This document shows positions 36,589-45,752 of a DNA stretch of 64,000 nt, piece after piece. Under the pieces are notes generated by a model. The model was not told the origin of the DNA, did no database searches, and worked only from the letters and a program-made list of their open reading frames with translations. Both the position numbers and the translations under genes were made by a program. Positions within the stretch are counted from its first letter, which is position 1. The number at the start of each line of letters is the position of its first letter. This stretch comes from Arthrobacter sp. MYb227 (GTDB lineage Bacteria; Actinomycetota; Actinomycetes; Actinomycetales; Micrococcaceae): contig NZ_PCPT01000004.1 in NCBI RefSeq assembly GCF_002975435.1, forward strand, positions 62,001 through 126,000. The letters are read 5' to 3'.

Positions 36589-36858
36589 AGAAAATGTCCT
36601 TTACAGTCCATTGAAAATTTGGGGAATTTCGCGCGAACGAGTGCGCGAAACGCATTAATCTATTCTTCCACAGTGGTGGTGAAACCCTAGCGGGCTATGA
36701 GAGGTCTCTCATTCAGGTTTCCAACGAATTCGAGGAACCAAACGCATGTATCAGACGACCTCCTTGGCAATAAGGCAGCCAGCGTGGTGGTCATCCCTGT
36801 TGATCCGATGACCAGCACGCTGGCGTGTTCCCCATTTCAAGCTATTCCGCCATGCGAC

Positions 36859-38304
36859 TCAGCTTCTCGTTGTCATCTCCACGCCCTTCTTATCTCGGCG
36901 TTGAACATGCCTCGAACGGAGCATCCCCAGGACGAATACAAGGAATGGGATGGTACCTAACAGGATGCTCAGAGTCAGGCTGCTACCGGTGACGAGCGTG
37001 AAATTTGCCAGCACCAATACTAGGCTCATGCTCAATCCTGCCAATGCCAGTATTGGCACGATAAGCGTTTTCGCTGTGTTCCCGCCCTGTTTTCCAGGTC
37101 CACGCCGGAAGAAGACAATGACTGCCAATGTTGTGGTCCATAAGAGAATGACCATTCCAACCGTTGCGACTCCAGCCATGGATCCAAACACACCAACCAG
37201 TGGATCAACGTTAAAAATGGCGAATACCGCAAGAAGAATCAAGGCCGTGCCAGTCTGAACGATCGAAGAGCGCGCCGGAGATTTGTGGTGTGGATGGATC
37301 GAGTCCAGCCATGCCGGCAAATGCCCTTTTCTAGATAGAGCCAATTGGTAACGGGTGATGACGTTATGGAAAGACAGAACACATGCAAATAGACTTGTCA
37401 GCAACAAGATATTGACGATATCTCGCCCCATGGTCCCAAGGTACGCAGCAGTCGTATCAAGGAGCATGTTTGCTTCTCCATCAAGTGTTTGTCTCGCTAC
37501 ATCACCAACCTGCGCTGGACCGATGGCCACGACAAACATCCAGCAAGTGAACGCATAGAACGCACCAATCAGGAACACAGCAATATAGGTGGCACGTGGA
37601 ATCGTCCGACTTGGGTCCCTCGCTTCATCACGGAATATTGCTGCGGCTTCAAAACCAATGAACCCTGTCAGCGCAAACAACACTGCCACACCCAGCGAAC
37701 CAGAGGTAAAAGTGGACGGCTCGAATGAAGCAAGTGACAGGCCTTCCGGGCCAGGGTTTGCAAGGATGGACAGGTTCAGAATCAACACAACGCCGATTTC
37801 AAGTACTAGCGCGACACCTAAGACTTTCGCGCTCAAATCAATGTGCCGATACCCCAGCGCTGCAACTATCAATAGCGTCAAAAGCGAATACAGAGGCCAA
37901 GGAATCTCCGGCCCGCCGTAAAAACGAACAGTATCGTCAACCGCCCACCCAATGTATCCATAAATCCCGGCCTGAATGGCGGTGTAGGAAACCAGCGCCA
38001 CAAACGCGATGCCCAGGCCTGCCCGACGCCCAAGTCCTTCGGTCACGTATGAATAGAATGCGCCAGCTTCTCGGACGTGAGGCGTCATAGCAACGAAACC
38101 TACGCTAAAAAGCAAGAGAACAAGCGCAGCAATGAGGAATCCGACCGGTGCCCCGGCTCCGTTGCCCAAGCCCATCCCTAAAGGCATATTGCCACCGATG
38201 ACGGTCAGCGGTGCCGCTGCGGCGACAACCATAAAGACAATAGCGGTGGGTCCCAATTTTCCGGCAAGCCGTGCCGCGGGCTTGGCGTCAGTACTTTCCA
38301 ACAT
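36859..38304 (-). CDS. APC family amino-acid permease
   Basis: The 481-residue transporter has 12 predicted membrane segments and the APC opening motif (G-P-T-A-I-V-F-M-V-V-A-A-A-A-P) in helix 1, with G-F-E-A-A-A-I-F-R-D-E-A-R-D-P in the helix 6-7 region. The substrate is unknown, most likely an amino acid or amine. The ATG at 38304 has GGAG 5 nt upstream. It follows the DmpA-type peptidase by 31 bp on the same strand, so the pair probably hydrolyses and moves peptides or amides. Confidence 0.9.
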   Translation of the reverse strand: MLESTDAKPAARLAGKLGPTAIVFMVVAAAAPLTVIGGNMPLGMGLGNGAGAPVGFLIAALVLLLFSVGFVAMTPHVREAGAFYSYVTEGLGRRAGLGIAFVALVSYTAIQAGIYGYIGWAVDDTVRFYGGPEIPWPLYSLLTLLIVAALGYRHIDLSAKVLGVALVLEIGVVLILNLSILANPGPEGLSLASFEPSTFTSGSLGVAVLFALTGFIGFEAAAIFRDEARDPSRTIPRATYIAVFLIGAFYAFTCWMFVVAIGPAQVGDVARQTLDGEANMLLDTTAAYLGTMGRDIVNILLLTSLFACVLSFHNVITRYQLALSRKGHLPAWLDSIHPHHKSPARSSIVQTGTALILLAVFAIFNVDPLVGVFGSMAGVATVGMVILLWTTTLAVIVFFRRGPGKQGGNTAKTLIVPILALAGLSMSLVLVLANFTLVTGSSLTLSILLGTIPFLVFVLGMLRSRHVQRRDKKGVEMTTRS

Positions 38305-38335
38305 GTTCACTCCGTTGTGTTGTGCGGATGACGAT

Positions 38336-39463
38336 TTAGGTATCTACGTTCATTGCCTTGCGTAAAAGTGCGTGGTCAATTGCGTGTGCGGTGACTCCAT
38401 GAGGACCGACAGTGGTTTCTGCAGCCACAAGACAATTGACAATTGCTTCCTCCGTCGCTTCCACCGTCAGGTCAAAGAGCCTTGTCATAAGCTGCGGAGC
38501 GACCATTCGCACCGGGATTTCGGGTTCGTCGACTCGATGATTCTCGTCCCATGCATAGGGTGGGATGTTTCGGTTTCCGGTTGAGAATGCGATGATCAAA
38601 TCTCCGCTATATTGCTCCCCAGTTCCGCCCATGCGGCCAATGGCCAAGGCCGCACGCTGGGCGAGCCTCGTACATTGGTGTGGCAGCAAAGGTGCATCGG
38701 TTGCTACCACGACAACAATTGAGCCAGACCCTCTCTCAAAGCGTTGAGAGTGCTCAGGGACTGGTATTATTTCTGCGCCAATCCGCTCACCAACGGGTAC
38801 TCCGTTAATCCGCAGCCGTTCTCGACGACCGTAATTCGACTGGACTAGAATCCCGACCGTATAACTCCCCTGAGTGGTATCCATGGTGCGGGAAGAAGTG
38901 CCAATACCGCCTTTGAAGTCGTGGCAGATCATTCCGGTACCGCCACCAACCGCACCCTCTTGGACTGGTCCGGTTGTGGCGCCGGCCAGAGCTTCGGCAA
39001 CGTGTTTTGCCGTCACGTGATGACCATTGATGTCGCTGAGCAAACCATCATAGGTTTCGGCCACCACCGGCAAACTCCAGTAGAGCCCCTCTCCCCGTGC
39101 TTCGACTTGAGCTCTCACCATCGCGTCTCGTACAACGCCTACACTGTGTGTATTTGTCAGGGCTATGGCCGAGGTCAGTTCGCCGGATTCACGGATCCAC
39201 TCCAACCCTGTCATTTCGCCGCTGCCGTTGAGGCGATGAGCGCCAGCGAAGACGGGCTCGTTCCATATTTGATCGTACGGAACAATCACTGTCACGCCGG
39301 TATTAACCGGGGAGGCACCAGGCTCGTCGCGTTGGATGGTTACCTGCCCAACTTTGAGCCCTGGTACGTCGGTAATTGAGTTGTGCTCCCCCGTGGGATG
39401 TTCACCAATCACGATGCCCAGTTCACGAGCTCGTATGGGTTTGACTGCAATTCTTTTCAACAT
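38336..39463 (-). CDS. DmpA/BapA-type P1 family aminopeptidase
   Basis: P1 (S58) peptidases are N-terminal nucleophile enzymes that self-cleave before a serine. The 375-residue protein has the family segments N-S-I-T-D-V-P-G-L-K-V-G, G-G-G-T-G-M-I-C-H-D-F-K-G-G-I-G-T-S-S-R, and the likely cleavage site in R-G-S-G-S-I-V-V-V-V-A-T-D-A-P, where Gly-Ser is cut. Members release N-terminal D- or beta-amino acids. The start at 39463 gives the family length. It is followed by an APC permease and divergent from a TetR gene. Confidence 0.92.
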   Translation of the reverse strand: MLKRIAVKPIRARELGIVIGEHPTGEHNSITDVPGLKVGQVTIQRDEPGASPVNTGVTVIVPYDQIWNEPVFAGAHRLNGSGEMTGLEWIRESGELTSAIALTNTHSVGVVRDAMVRAQVEARGEGLYWSLPVVAETYDGLLSDINGHHVTAKHVAEALAGATTGPVQEGAVGGGTGMICHDFKGGIGTSSRTMDTTQGSYTVGILVQSNYGRRERLRINGVPVGERIGAEIIPVPEHSQRFERGSGSIVVVVATDAPLLPHQCTRLAQRAALAIGRMGGTGEQYSGDLIIAFSTGNRNIPPYAWDENHRVDEPEIPVRMVAPQLMTRLFDLTVEATEEAIVNCLVAAETTVGPHGVTAHAIDHALLRKAMNVDT

Positions 39464-39473
39464 GTTAAAAGAA
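39451..39473. promoter_or_regulatory. Near-palindrome over the DmpA start, possible TetR operator
   Basis: A 23-bp sequence centred on AACATGTT (TTCTTTTC-AACATGTT-AAAAGAA) reads the same on both strands except for one base per arm. It overlaps the ATG of the peptidase gene. Two further inverted repeats lie between it and the TetR gene (GGTCTC/GAGACC, 39501-39528; AATGGT/ACCATT, 39538-39567). A repressor bound in this region could control both divergent units. Confidence 0.5.
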
Positions 39474-39579
39474 TGGCCTACGTCACACATTTGCGCAAGA
39501 GGTCTCCGGGTGACTACTTGCTTGAGACCCAAGGCATAATGGTTCTTACTAGTGCATCAATACCATTGGAAGGCCAAAA

Positions 39580-40191
39580 TTGGCGCGAAAGAGTACTCGA
39601 ATACAGCGTGCTGACGAGATCCTTGACGTAGCAATCCACGTCATTGAAGACAAAGGCATGGACACTTTCCATTTACGCGACGTCGCCAAGGAAATGCGCC
39701 TGACGGAAAACGCAATCAGGTATTACTTCAAAAGCACACCGGATATGATCCAAGCTTTGGCAGCGCGATCGGACCCGCGATTCCTCGAGGAACGCAGCGA
39801 AATATCGAGAGATCTAGATACCCACGAAGAAAAGTTAGCCACACTCATCAGCCTCGGTGTTCCACGCGGAAGCGAAGACACTGAATGGAGAGTCATCTGG
39901 TCGGCGGTACTGACGGCCGGCTTTCAGCTGGACAAACAACAATCCATTCAAGGAATCTTTCACCGGCAGGTTGATCTGTACAAGCAGGTGCTCCAAGCAG
40001 GGGCCGACTCAGGTGCTTTTAAACTAACCCACGAGGCACACGATATTGCGATAACCCTCATGTCCCTCGAAGACAACTTGGGCTACCGGATCGTTGCCCA
40101 CGATCCACAGATCGCACGAAGCGACGCGATTCGAATTATGCGTCAGTATGCCGAACTTGCCACGGGAAGCACATTACCGATTCTGGATTAG
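39580..40191 (+). CDS. TetR family transcriptional regulator
   Basis: The 203-residue protein has an N-terminal TetR helix-turn-helix (I-Q-R-A-D-E-I-L-D-V-A, then F-H-L-R-D-V-A-K-E-M-R-L-T-E-N-A-I-R-Y-Y-F) and an all-helical ligand-binding remainder. The start is a TTG at 39580 with GGAAGG 6 nt upstream; no ATG is available before the HTH. It is divergent from the DmpA-type peptidase and permease genes and is their likely regulator. Confidence 0.9.
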   Translation: MARKSTRIQRADEILDVAIHVIEDKGMDTFHLRDVAKEMRLTENAIRYYFKSTPDMIQALAARSDPRFLEERSEISRDLDTHEEKLATLISLGVPRGSEDTEWRVIWSAVLTAGFQLDKQQSIQGIFHRQVDLYKQVLQAGADSGAFKLTHEAHDIAITLMSLEDNLGYRIVAHDPQIARSDAIRIMRQYAELATGSTLPILD

Positions 40192-40298
40192 TTTCCAAGA
40201 ATAACGACATCATTCGCCTGACTACGCGATAGAAGAAGCTTTCCCGCGCCCAAAGCCAAACCTTGGACCGCAACTCTCCGCAAGGATCAGCCGAATAA

Positions 40299-40338
40299 AA
40301 AAGTCCCGACCCACCATTCAAGGTGGGCCGGGACTTTT
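40299..40338 (-). terminator. Duplicated pnp terminator (distal copy)
   Basis: AAAAGTCCCGACCCACC and GGTGGGCCGGGACTTTT form a 17-bp stem with one mismatch and a 6-nt loop. It is a copy of the terminator after intact pnp at 42272-42312. Confidence 0.85.
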
Positions 40339-40590
40339 TAGCCTAGAAGACTAGGAATTACTTACTCAGCAGCTGCTTCGGCGTTCTCATCCTCAGCAAC
40401 GACCGGGGCAAGCGAAAGCTTTCCACGGTCGTCAACCTTGGTGATTTCAACCTGGAGCTTCTGGCCAACGGAGACAACGTCTTCAACGTCATCAACGCGC
40501 TTGCCACCGGCGAGCTTGCGCAGCTCGGAGATGTGCAGCAGGCCGTCCTTGCCCGGGGTCAGCGAAACGAACGCACCGAAGGTGGTCAGC
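40299..40590. repeat. Displaced copy of the pnp 3' end and terminator (attR-like direct repeat)
   Basis: This segment matches 42272-42563 almost base for base. From the stop codon (40362) into the gene there is one difference in about 229 bp, and the terminator hairpin and the sequence between it and the stop are also duplicated with a few changes. The identity ends abruptly at about 40590: the next 29 bp differ at about a fifth of positions and then similarity is lost. The pattern fits integration of an element into the 3' end of pnp. Confidence 0.9.
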
Positions 40591-40619
40591 ATCACGACGA
40601 TACCCAGGTAGCAATCGCC
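40362..40619 (-). pseudogene. pnp 3'-end fragment (S1 domain and tail, 85 residues)
   Basis: The frame encodes the last 85 residues of polynucleotide phosphorylase, covering most of the S1 RNA-binding domain and the acidic tail, with no start or upstream catalytic domains. It differs from intact pnp by Ala for Thr in the tail and by several changes at its upstream edge (Y-L-G-I-V-V-M against Y-L-G-T-V-V-K). The same frame runs open to 40769 but the added part is unrelated sequence. It is best read as a displaced target end, not a functional gene. Confidence 0.9.
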
Positions 40620-40697
40620 GTACAGTCCGCCAAAACGTTCCAATAAAAAGGGCAACCCTCCATCCCGATCAAGCGCTTGGCAACAGAGATCACTATT

Positions 40698-40733
40698 TTG
40701 CGCAAGGCAGTTTGCGCAAACAGCCTTGCGCAA
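40698..40733. repeat. Three TTGCGCAA palindromes at 14-bp intervals
   Basis: The 8-bp palindrome TTGCGCAA occurs at 40698-40705, 40712-40719 and 40726-40733, exactly 14 bp apart. The array lies 108 bp from the edge of the pnp duplication and 66 bp before the start of the 154-residue protein gene. It could be operator sites for that gene, recombinase or excisionase arm sites, or iteron-like repeats. Confidence 0.8.
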
Positions 40734-40798
40734 ACTACTCTTACGGGAGTGAACTAACCCGAATGACACCGAAACTTCAATAATAAGGAAATCAAACT

Positions 40799-41263
40799 AT
40801 GTTCAGTTCGACCACAGACGGCGTAGCTCTTGCCCGCAATGCACGAAAGGAACTACCCGGGATCCTCACTGATACGCGGCAATTCAACAATGTGCAGATA
40901 GATCGCGGCCGAGTTACCGCCACTCGTCCTGATGGCAAGCAAGAAGTGCTGGTCATAGGTGCCCGGCGATATTCCCTCGACGAAGAATTGCATTCGGATA
41001 TGACGCACATTGCAGCCACACGCCTCACTACAGCCTTTGAGCAAACTGGCATCTCCCCTGGCGCAGTATTCCTTGTACTTAATGCATCCGGAACAAGTCT
41101 AAGAATCACGGTGCTTCCCAAGGATGTAATCGATCGAATGCTAGCTATAGGAACAGTTTTGACTATGAATGACACGCTATTAATGAGGTACCCGAACGGC
41201 TTTGAAAAAATTGTCAAAGAGAACGGTGGACATGTCATTACCTTCCAAAGTAGCCACGCTTAG
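40799..41263 (+). CDS. Hypothetical protein of the pnp-end module (154 residues)
   Basis: A ribosome-binding site (AAGGA 9-10 nt ahead of the ATG) and an uninterrupted frame support a gene. The soluble protein alternates short strands and helices, with no motif I can assign. It is preceded by the three phased TTGCGCAA palindromes and followed, after about 150 bp, by the membrane protein gene of the same module. Composition is more AT-rich than pnp, consistent with foreign origin. No integrase or transposase similarity is seen. Confidence 0.7.
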   Translation: MFSSTTDGVALARNARKELPGILTDTRQFNNVQIDRGRVTATRPDGKQEVLVIGARRYSLDEELHSDMTHIAATRLTTAFEQTGISPGAVFLVLNASGTSLRITVLPKDVIDRMLAIGTVLTMNDTLLMRYPNGFEKIVKENGGHVITFQSSHA

Positions 41264-41415
41264 GTCTCTCACTCGTTACAAATATTCGAGGAACCTTGCG
41301 GGGGTCTCGTGTGTCCCTTCAGCTCAGCAGCTTTTAGACATACACCGCAGCAATGTCGATTCTTCTTCCCAGATTGCCAACCGCACACCCTCACCAATTC
41401 AGAAATGAGTCTAGA

Positions 41416-42003
41416 ATGCTCAGTGGATTAACGGAAAAAACTTTGAATTCCCTATTGGGAAAACGCGTGTTACTGTCTCTCTGGCAGTGGATCGGAGGGC
41501 TTTCCGTATGCCTGTTTATAGCGGCGCAGTTCGAAGAAACATCCGCTGCCCTGCTAATAGCAAAAATCGGTGACTTCTTGGGAATGCCATCAGGGTTCAT
41601 GAAGACATTTCATCAAACCAATTCATGGCTTCTAGAACGTCAAGGGTTCTTTACAACGATAACCGCGGTAACTATATCGCTTGCAGTAGCGTTCACAGTC
41701 TTCGCAAACCACATACCAAAAAATGATGGTGCCCTTGAACTCGGCCCAGCACCCGCCACCTTATGCGTAGCATTACTTCTATGGCAGAGCATAGGTTTCC
41801 CCGCTCCTCTGGGCGTCTTGTTTGGAACACTAATGTGCCTAGCCGGTATCGGCTATCTAGCCCGTCAGGGGTTAGCCGGCGAAAGACAGTCCATTGGACA
41901 ATCGTTTGTTCTCGGATTCATATCTCTCACTATGCAAGTCTTATGGGTACCGATCCTACTTTTTGTAGCCTTCTTTATCCGCAAAGACTCTCAAGATGTC
42001 TAG
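41416..42003 (+). CDS. Hypothetical membrane protein of the pnp-end module (195 residues)
   Basis: The protein has four or five hydrophobic segments (about residues 18-38, 70-95, 108-125, 127-145 and 160-190) and ends with a short charged tail. No family is recognised. The start is unsure: the ATG at 41416 begins just before the first helix, while an in-frame ATG at 41353 would add 21 residues; neither has a good ribosome-binding site. It is the last gene before the second pnp repeat, with about 265 bp of AT-rich non-coding DNA between. Confidence 0.65.
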   Translation: MLSGLTEKTLNSLLGKRVLLSLWQWIGGLSVCLFIAAQFEETSAALLIAKIGDFLGMPSGFMKTFHQTNSWLLERQGFFTTITAVTISLAVAFTVFANHIPKNDGALELGPAPATLCVALLLWQSIGFPAPLGVLFGTLMCLAGIGYLARQGLAGERQSIGQSFVLGFISLTMQVLWVPILLFVAFFIRKDSQDV

Positions 42004-42271
42004 TTAAATAAAAAGGTCAACTTCAACAACCAACTCGCATCCATCCGATGGGCCGTTACGCAACATACCCGATACCTAAATAGCTGGAAGATCCTCCTGG
42101 AAAGATACGGCAGCACGGTTCTTTGAACTACATGCCGTCACCCGAAATGTGTCGGTGTCCCGAGTTCTTAAACCTCGTAGAATCCTATACCCGATCAAGA
42201 TTCATCTTAGTAGCTGCAGCCATCAACATACAGAAAGCTATAACACGCAAGAGTGTTCTACCTGAAAAAGA

Positions 42272-42312
42272 AAAAAATCCCGGCCCACCAATCAAGGTGG
42301 GCCGGGACTTTT
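42272..42312 (-). terminator. pnp terminator
   Basis: A stem formed by TCCCGGCCCACC and GGTGGGCCGGGA around a 5-6 nt loop, bordered by an A-run on one side and TTTT on the other, sits 23 bp past the pnp stop. Confidence 0.85.
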
Positions 42313-42563
42313 AGCCTAGAAGACTAGGAATTACTTACTCAGCAGCTGCTTCGGTGTTCTCATCCTCAGCAACGACCGGGGCAAGCGAAAGCTTTCCACG
42401 GTCGTCAACCTTGGTGATTTCAACCTGGAGCTTCTGGCCAACGGAGACAACGTCTTCAACGTCATCAACGCGCTTGCCACCGGCGAGCTTGCGCAGCTCG
42501 GAGATGTGCAGCAGGCCGTCCTTGCCCGGGGTCAGCGAAACGAACGCACCGAAGGTGGTCAGC
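42272..42563. repeat. pnp 3' end and terminator, proximal copy (attL-like direct repeat)
   Basis: This is the counterpart of 40299-40590 and includes the actual 3' end of the intact pnp gene. Its offset from the other copy is 1,973 bp, which sets the size of the inserted module. Confidence 0.9.
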
Positions 42564-44566
42564 TTCACGACGGTGCCGAGGTAGCGCTCGCCAATCTCAG
42601 GAACCTGAGGGTTGGCAATGGCGTTCACTGCGGAGCGTGCGGCTTCTGCCGACTCTCCGTTGGTGGCGCCGATGAGGACGGTTCCGTCGTCCTCGATGGA
42701 GATATCCGCACCGGTATCTTCCTGGATCTGGTTGATCATCTTGCCCTTCGGGCCGATGACCTCGCCGATCTTATCAACCGGGATCTTCACCGAGATGATG
42801 CGCGGAGCGTAGGTGGAGAGCTCATCCGGGGTATCAATGGCCTGGTTCAAGACATTGAGGATGTGCAGACGTGCCTCGCGTGCCTGGGTCAGCGCAGCTG
42901 CCAGGACCGATGCCGGAAGACCATCAAGCTTGGTATCAAGCTGGATAGCGGTGATGAACTCCGAGGTACCTGCAACCTTGAAGTCCATATCGCCCATGGC
43001 ATCTTCGGCGCCGAGGATGTCGGTCAGTGCCGCGTAGCGGGTCTGGCCGTCAACTTCATCCGAAACCAAGCCCATGGCGATGCCGGCAACGGCAGCGCGC
43101 AGTGGGACACCGGCGTTGAGCAGCGACAGGGTCGATGCACAGACCGAGCCCATCGAGGTCGAGCCGTTGGAGCTCAAAGCCTCGGAGACCTGGCGGATTG
43201 CGTATGGGAATTCTTCACGCGACGGCAATACCGGAGTGATTGCGCGTTCTGCCAGGGCACCGTGACCGATTTCGCGGCGCTTAGGCGAGCCCACACGGCC
43301 GGTTTCACCGGTCGAGTATGGCGGGAAGTTGTAGTTGTGCATGTAACGCTTGCGGGTTACCGGGTTCAGCGAGTCAATCTGCTGTTCCATCTTCAGCATG
43401 TTCAAGGTGGTGACGCCCATGATCTGGGTTTCGCCACGCTCGAAGATAGCCGAACCGTGCACGCGAGGCAGAACCTCAACCTCGGCGGTGAGCTTACGGA
43501 TATCCGAAAGACCACGGCCATCCATACGGACCTGATCCGTCAGGATGCGCTGGCGCACAACGTGCTTGGTCAGCGAGCCGAAGGCCTTGGAGATTTCGGA
43601 CGCGCGGGTCTCGAATGCTGCACCCTCTGCGGAAAGAGTTGCAACAACTTCGTCCTTGTAGGCTGATGCTGCGTTGTCGCGCTCCTGCTTGCCGGCGATC
43701 TGGTAGATCTCGGTGAGCTTGACGGTAGCTGCAGCCTCAACTGCGGCGTATGCGTCATCCTCGTAGTCGCGGAAGACCGGGAACTCAACCAGTGGCTTGG
43801 CTGCGCGAGCTGCCAAGTCTGCCTGAGCCTCGCACAGCGCCTTGATGAACGGCTTTGCAGCCTCAAGACCCTGGGCAACAACCTCTTCGGTCGGGGCGGT
43901 GTGGCCCTGTTCCTTGATGAGGTTCCATGAGTTGTCGGTGGCTTCTGCTTCAACCATCATGATGGCAACGTCGTCGCCAGCGATGCGGCCGGCTACGACC
44001 ATGTTGAAGACAGCGTTTTCCAGCTGGCTGTGCTTCGGGAAGGCAACCCACTGGGCACCGTTTCCGTCATCAACCAAGGCAACGCGAACGCCACCGATCG
44101 GGCCGGAGAACGGCAGGCCGGAAAGCTGGGTCGACATCGAGGATGCGTTGATGGCAACCACGTCGTAGAGCTCGTCCGGGTTGATTGCCAGGACGGTGAC
44201 AACGATCTGTACTTCGTTGCGCAGGCCCTTGACGAATGCCGGGCGCAGCGGGCGGTCCATCAGACGGCAAGCCAAGATGGCTTCGGTCGACGGACGGCCT
44301 TCGCGGCGGAAGAAGCTGCCCGGGATACGGCCGGCAGCGTACATGCGCTCCTCGACGTCCACGGTCAGCGGGAAGAAGTCAAAGCCTTCACGCGGGTGCT
44401 TGCCGGCAGTGGTTGCCGAGAGCAGTGCGGTATCTTCGTCGATGTAGACCATGGCTGCACCTGCAGCCTGCTGGGCCAAACGACCGGTTTCGAAGCGGAT
44501 AACTCGCTTACCGTATCGACCGTTGTCGATCACGGCCTCTGCGAATTGAATTTCTGGACCCTCCAT
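42335..44566 (-). CDS. pnp: Polynucleotide phosphorylase
   Basis: PNPase degrades RNA 3' to 5' with phosphate and can add tails. The 743-residue protein has two RNase PH domains, with F-F-R-R-E-G-R-P-S and the [16 protein letters not shown] region near residues 455-470. They are followed by a KH domain ([11 protein letters not shown]) and an S1 domain. It is complete. The ribosome-binding site AAAGGA is far (about 12 nt) from the ATG. rpsO, which normally precedes pnp, is absent from the upstream sequence. The 3' end is duplicated 2 kb downstream. Confidence 0.97.
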   Translation of the reverse strand: MEGPEIQFAEAVIDNGRYGKRVIRFETGRLAQQAAGAAMVYIDEDTALLSATTAGKHPREGFDFFPLTVDVEERMYAAGRIPGSFFRREGRPSTEAILACRLMDRPLRPAFVKGLRNEVQIVVTVLAINPDELYDVVAINASSMSTQLSGLPFSGPIGGVRVALVDDGNGAQWVAFPKHSQLENAVFNMVVAGRIAGDDVAIMMVEAEATDNSWNLIKEQGHTAPTEEVVAQGLEAAKPFIKALCEAQADLAARAAKPLVEFPVFRDYEDDAYAAVEAAATVKLTEIYQIAGKQERDNAASAYKDEVVATLSAEGAAFETRASEISKAFGSLTKHVVRQRILTDQVRMDGRGLSDIRKLTAEVEVLPRVHGSAIFERGETQIMGVTTLNMLKMEQQIDSLNPVTRKRYMHNYNFPPYSTGETGRVGSPKRREIGHGALAERAITPVLPSREEFPYAIRQVSEALSSNGSTSMGSVCASTLSLLNAGVPLRAAVAGIAMGLVSDEVDGQTRYAALTDILGAEDAMGDMDFKVAGTSEFITAIQLDTKLDGLPASVLAAALTQAREARLHILNVLNQAIDTPDELSTYAPRIISVKIPVDKIGEVIGPKGKMINQIQEDTGADISIEDDGTVLIGATNGESAEAARSAVNAIANPQVPEIGERYLGTVVKLTTFGAFVSLTPGKDGLLHISELRKLAGGKRVDDVEDVVSVGQKLQVEITKVDDRGKLSLAPVVAEDENTEAAAE

Positions 44567-45752
44567 GTGGGGGCATTCCTTTCGATCGCTCCCAGGACAC
44601 TAAAGTGCGTACCTCAGTGTTCCGTACCCGGATCTGGTCTTCGATCGAGACTCGCGCTGTTATAGAGGTAGATACCCGTAAGCGAAAGCCACTACCGAGG
44701 ACCGCGATCTGCGCGGCGTGGACCCTGCTGTACACGGCCCGGGGAGTAATTGTTTGTTGTGGTTTTCCGTAATACACGGAGAACCACGTATAAGCCTACC
44801 GGGAAACGGGGAAAGGTGCAGTTCTGTGGGGCACACCGCGAACCGTTTTTGGATATGGGTCATTTTCTAGGGGTTGCTCCGTCCCCTTCTCAGATAATAG
44901 GCGCGGTTTGGGTCCACTATCTGCCTGGATCCTCAGTGAAGAACCATCCTAGTGATGGTATCCGCCGAGCTTTGTCATGGAAACCGCCGAAAGGTGCGAC
45001 CTGCGTGTAGTGGAACCCATCAAGCAACCGCAACAGTTCAGTTTGCGGGAAGAGACGTGCAGTCGCACATTCATTGAGGCTCCCACGTCAAAAACAAGGA
45101 ACTCTCGAACAAAGATGAGCCATTCACGCTGCCGATTTGAAGCGAGGTCGGTATCTATCGTGCTGCCCGTTTAGAGCGAATTTCTCGAAGGATTCAGATC
45201 ACCAATTCTGCGAAACGAAACGAGCTACCATACCTACCAGAGACCAGATCATTTCCGTTGGCGAACGTCATCCGCGAAACATTGAGGCTCCAATATTCGA
45301 CGCCGGGCCAGTTCTGTAATGAAAGAATGAATTCCGCTGGATCTCATTAGGGTCACAACCATCGGTCAAAGCCACAAAAAACGAGCCAATCTTGTGCCCT
45401 GGTTTTATCGAAGCATTCTACCGAAATCACCAGATTAATCGGCTAAATACCATTTTGGCTCAGCTGGCTGCCGCATCAGCGTATTTCCGACCGCCTGATT
45501 GGAGAATCGATCCCGATTATCTAGGACACTCCCTTCACGTTCAAACTCACAGGGCATTCAAATATGCGCCGAAATGCAGCAACTCTACTTGTTTCCTACT
45601 GCGGTCCCGGATCAAAATGCCGCGCTCCTATTGAAAGAATGAATGTCCAGATGGCGTCGCCACGCAGGCTCCATCTCGCGAAAGCGATTGGCAAGAACTC
45701 TGGGCTAGAATCTCGATAACCACTAAGTAAGTGGATAAAGCTTGGAGAATAA
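44567..45752. other. 1.19 kb without a recognisable gene
   Basis: The pnp promoter and leader should occupy the first 200 bp; a hairpin (ACACTGAGG/CTTTAGTGT) lies about 20-50 bp upstream of pnp, a place where PNPase autocontrol hairpins occur in other bacteria. The rest, to the gajA ribosome-binding site, holds only short unconvincing frames on both strands. The 13-mer TGAAAGAATGAAT occurs twice, at about 45323 and 45633. The expected rpsO gene is not found. Confidence 0.6.

Noticed and set aside
40698-40733. CRISPR-like array
   Set aside because: The repeats are only 8 bp with 6-bp spacers, far too short for CRISPR, and no cas gene is near.
40620-40769. Upstream extension of the pnp fragment giving a 135-residue protein
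   Set aside because: The extension crosses the TTGCGCAA array and is unrelated to pnp. There is no start site, so it is a chance continuation of a displaced gene end.
44750-45634. Several 60-86 residue plus-strand frames between pnp and gajA
   Set aside because: None has a ribosome-binding site, consistent codon use or a recognisable product. The region was left as non-coding.
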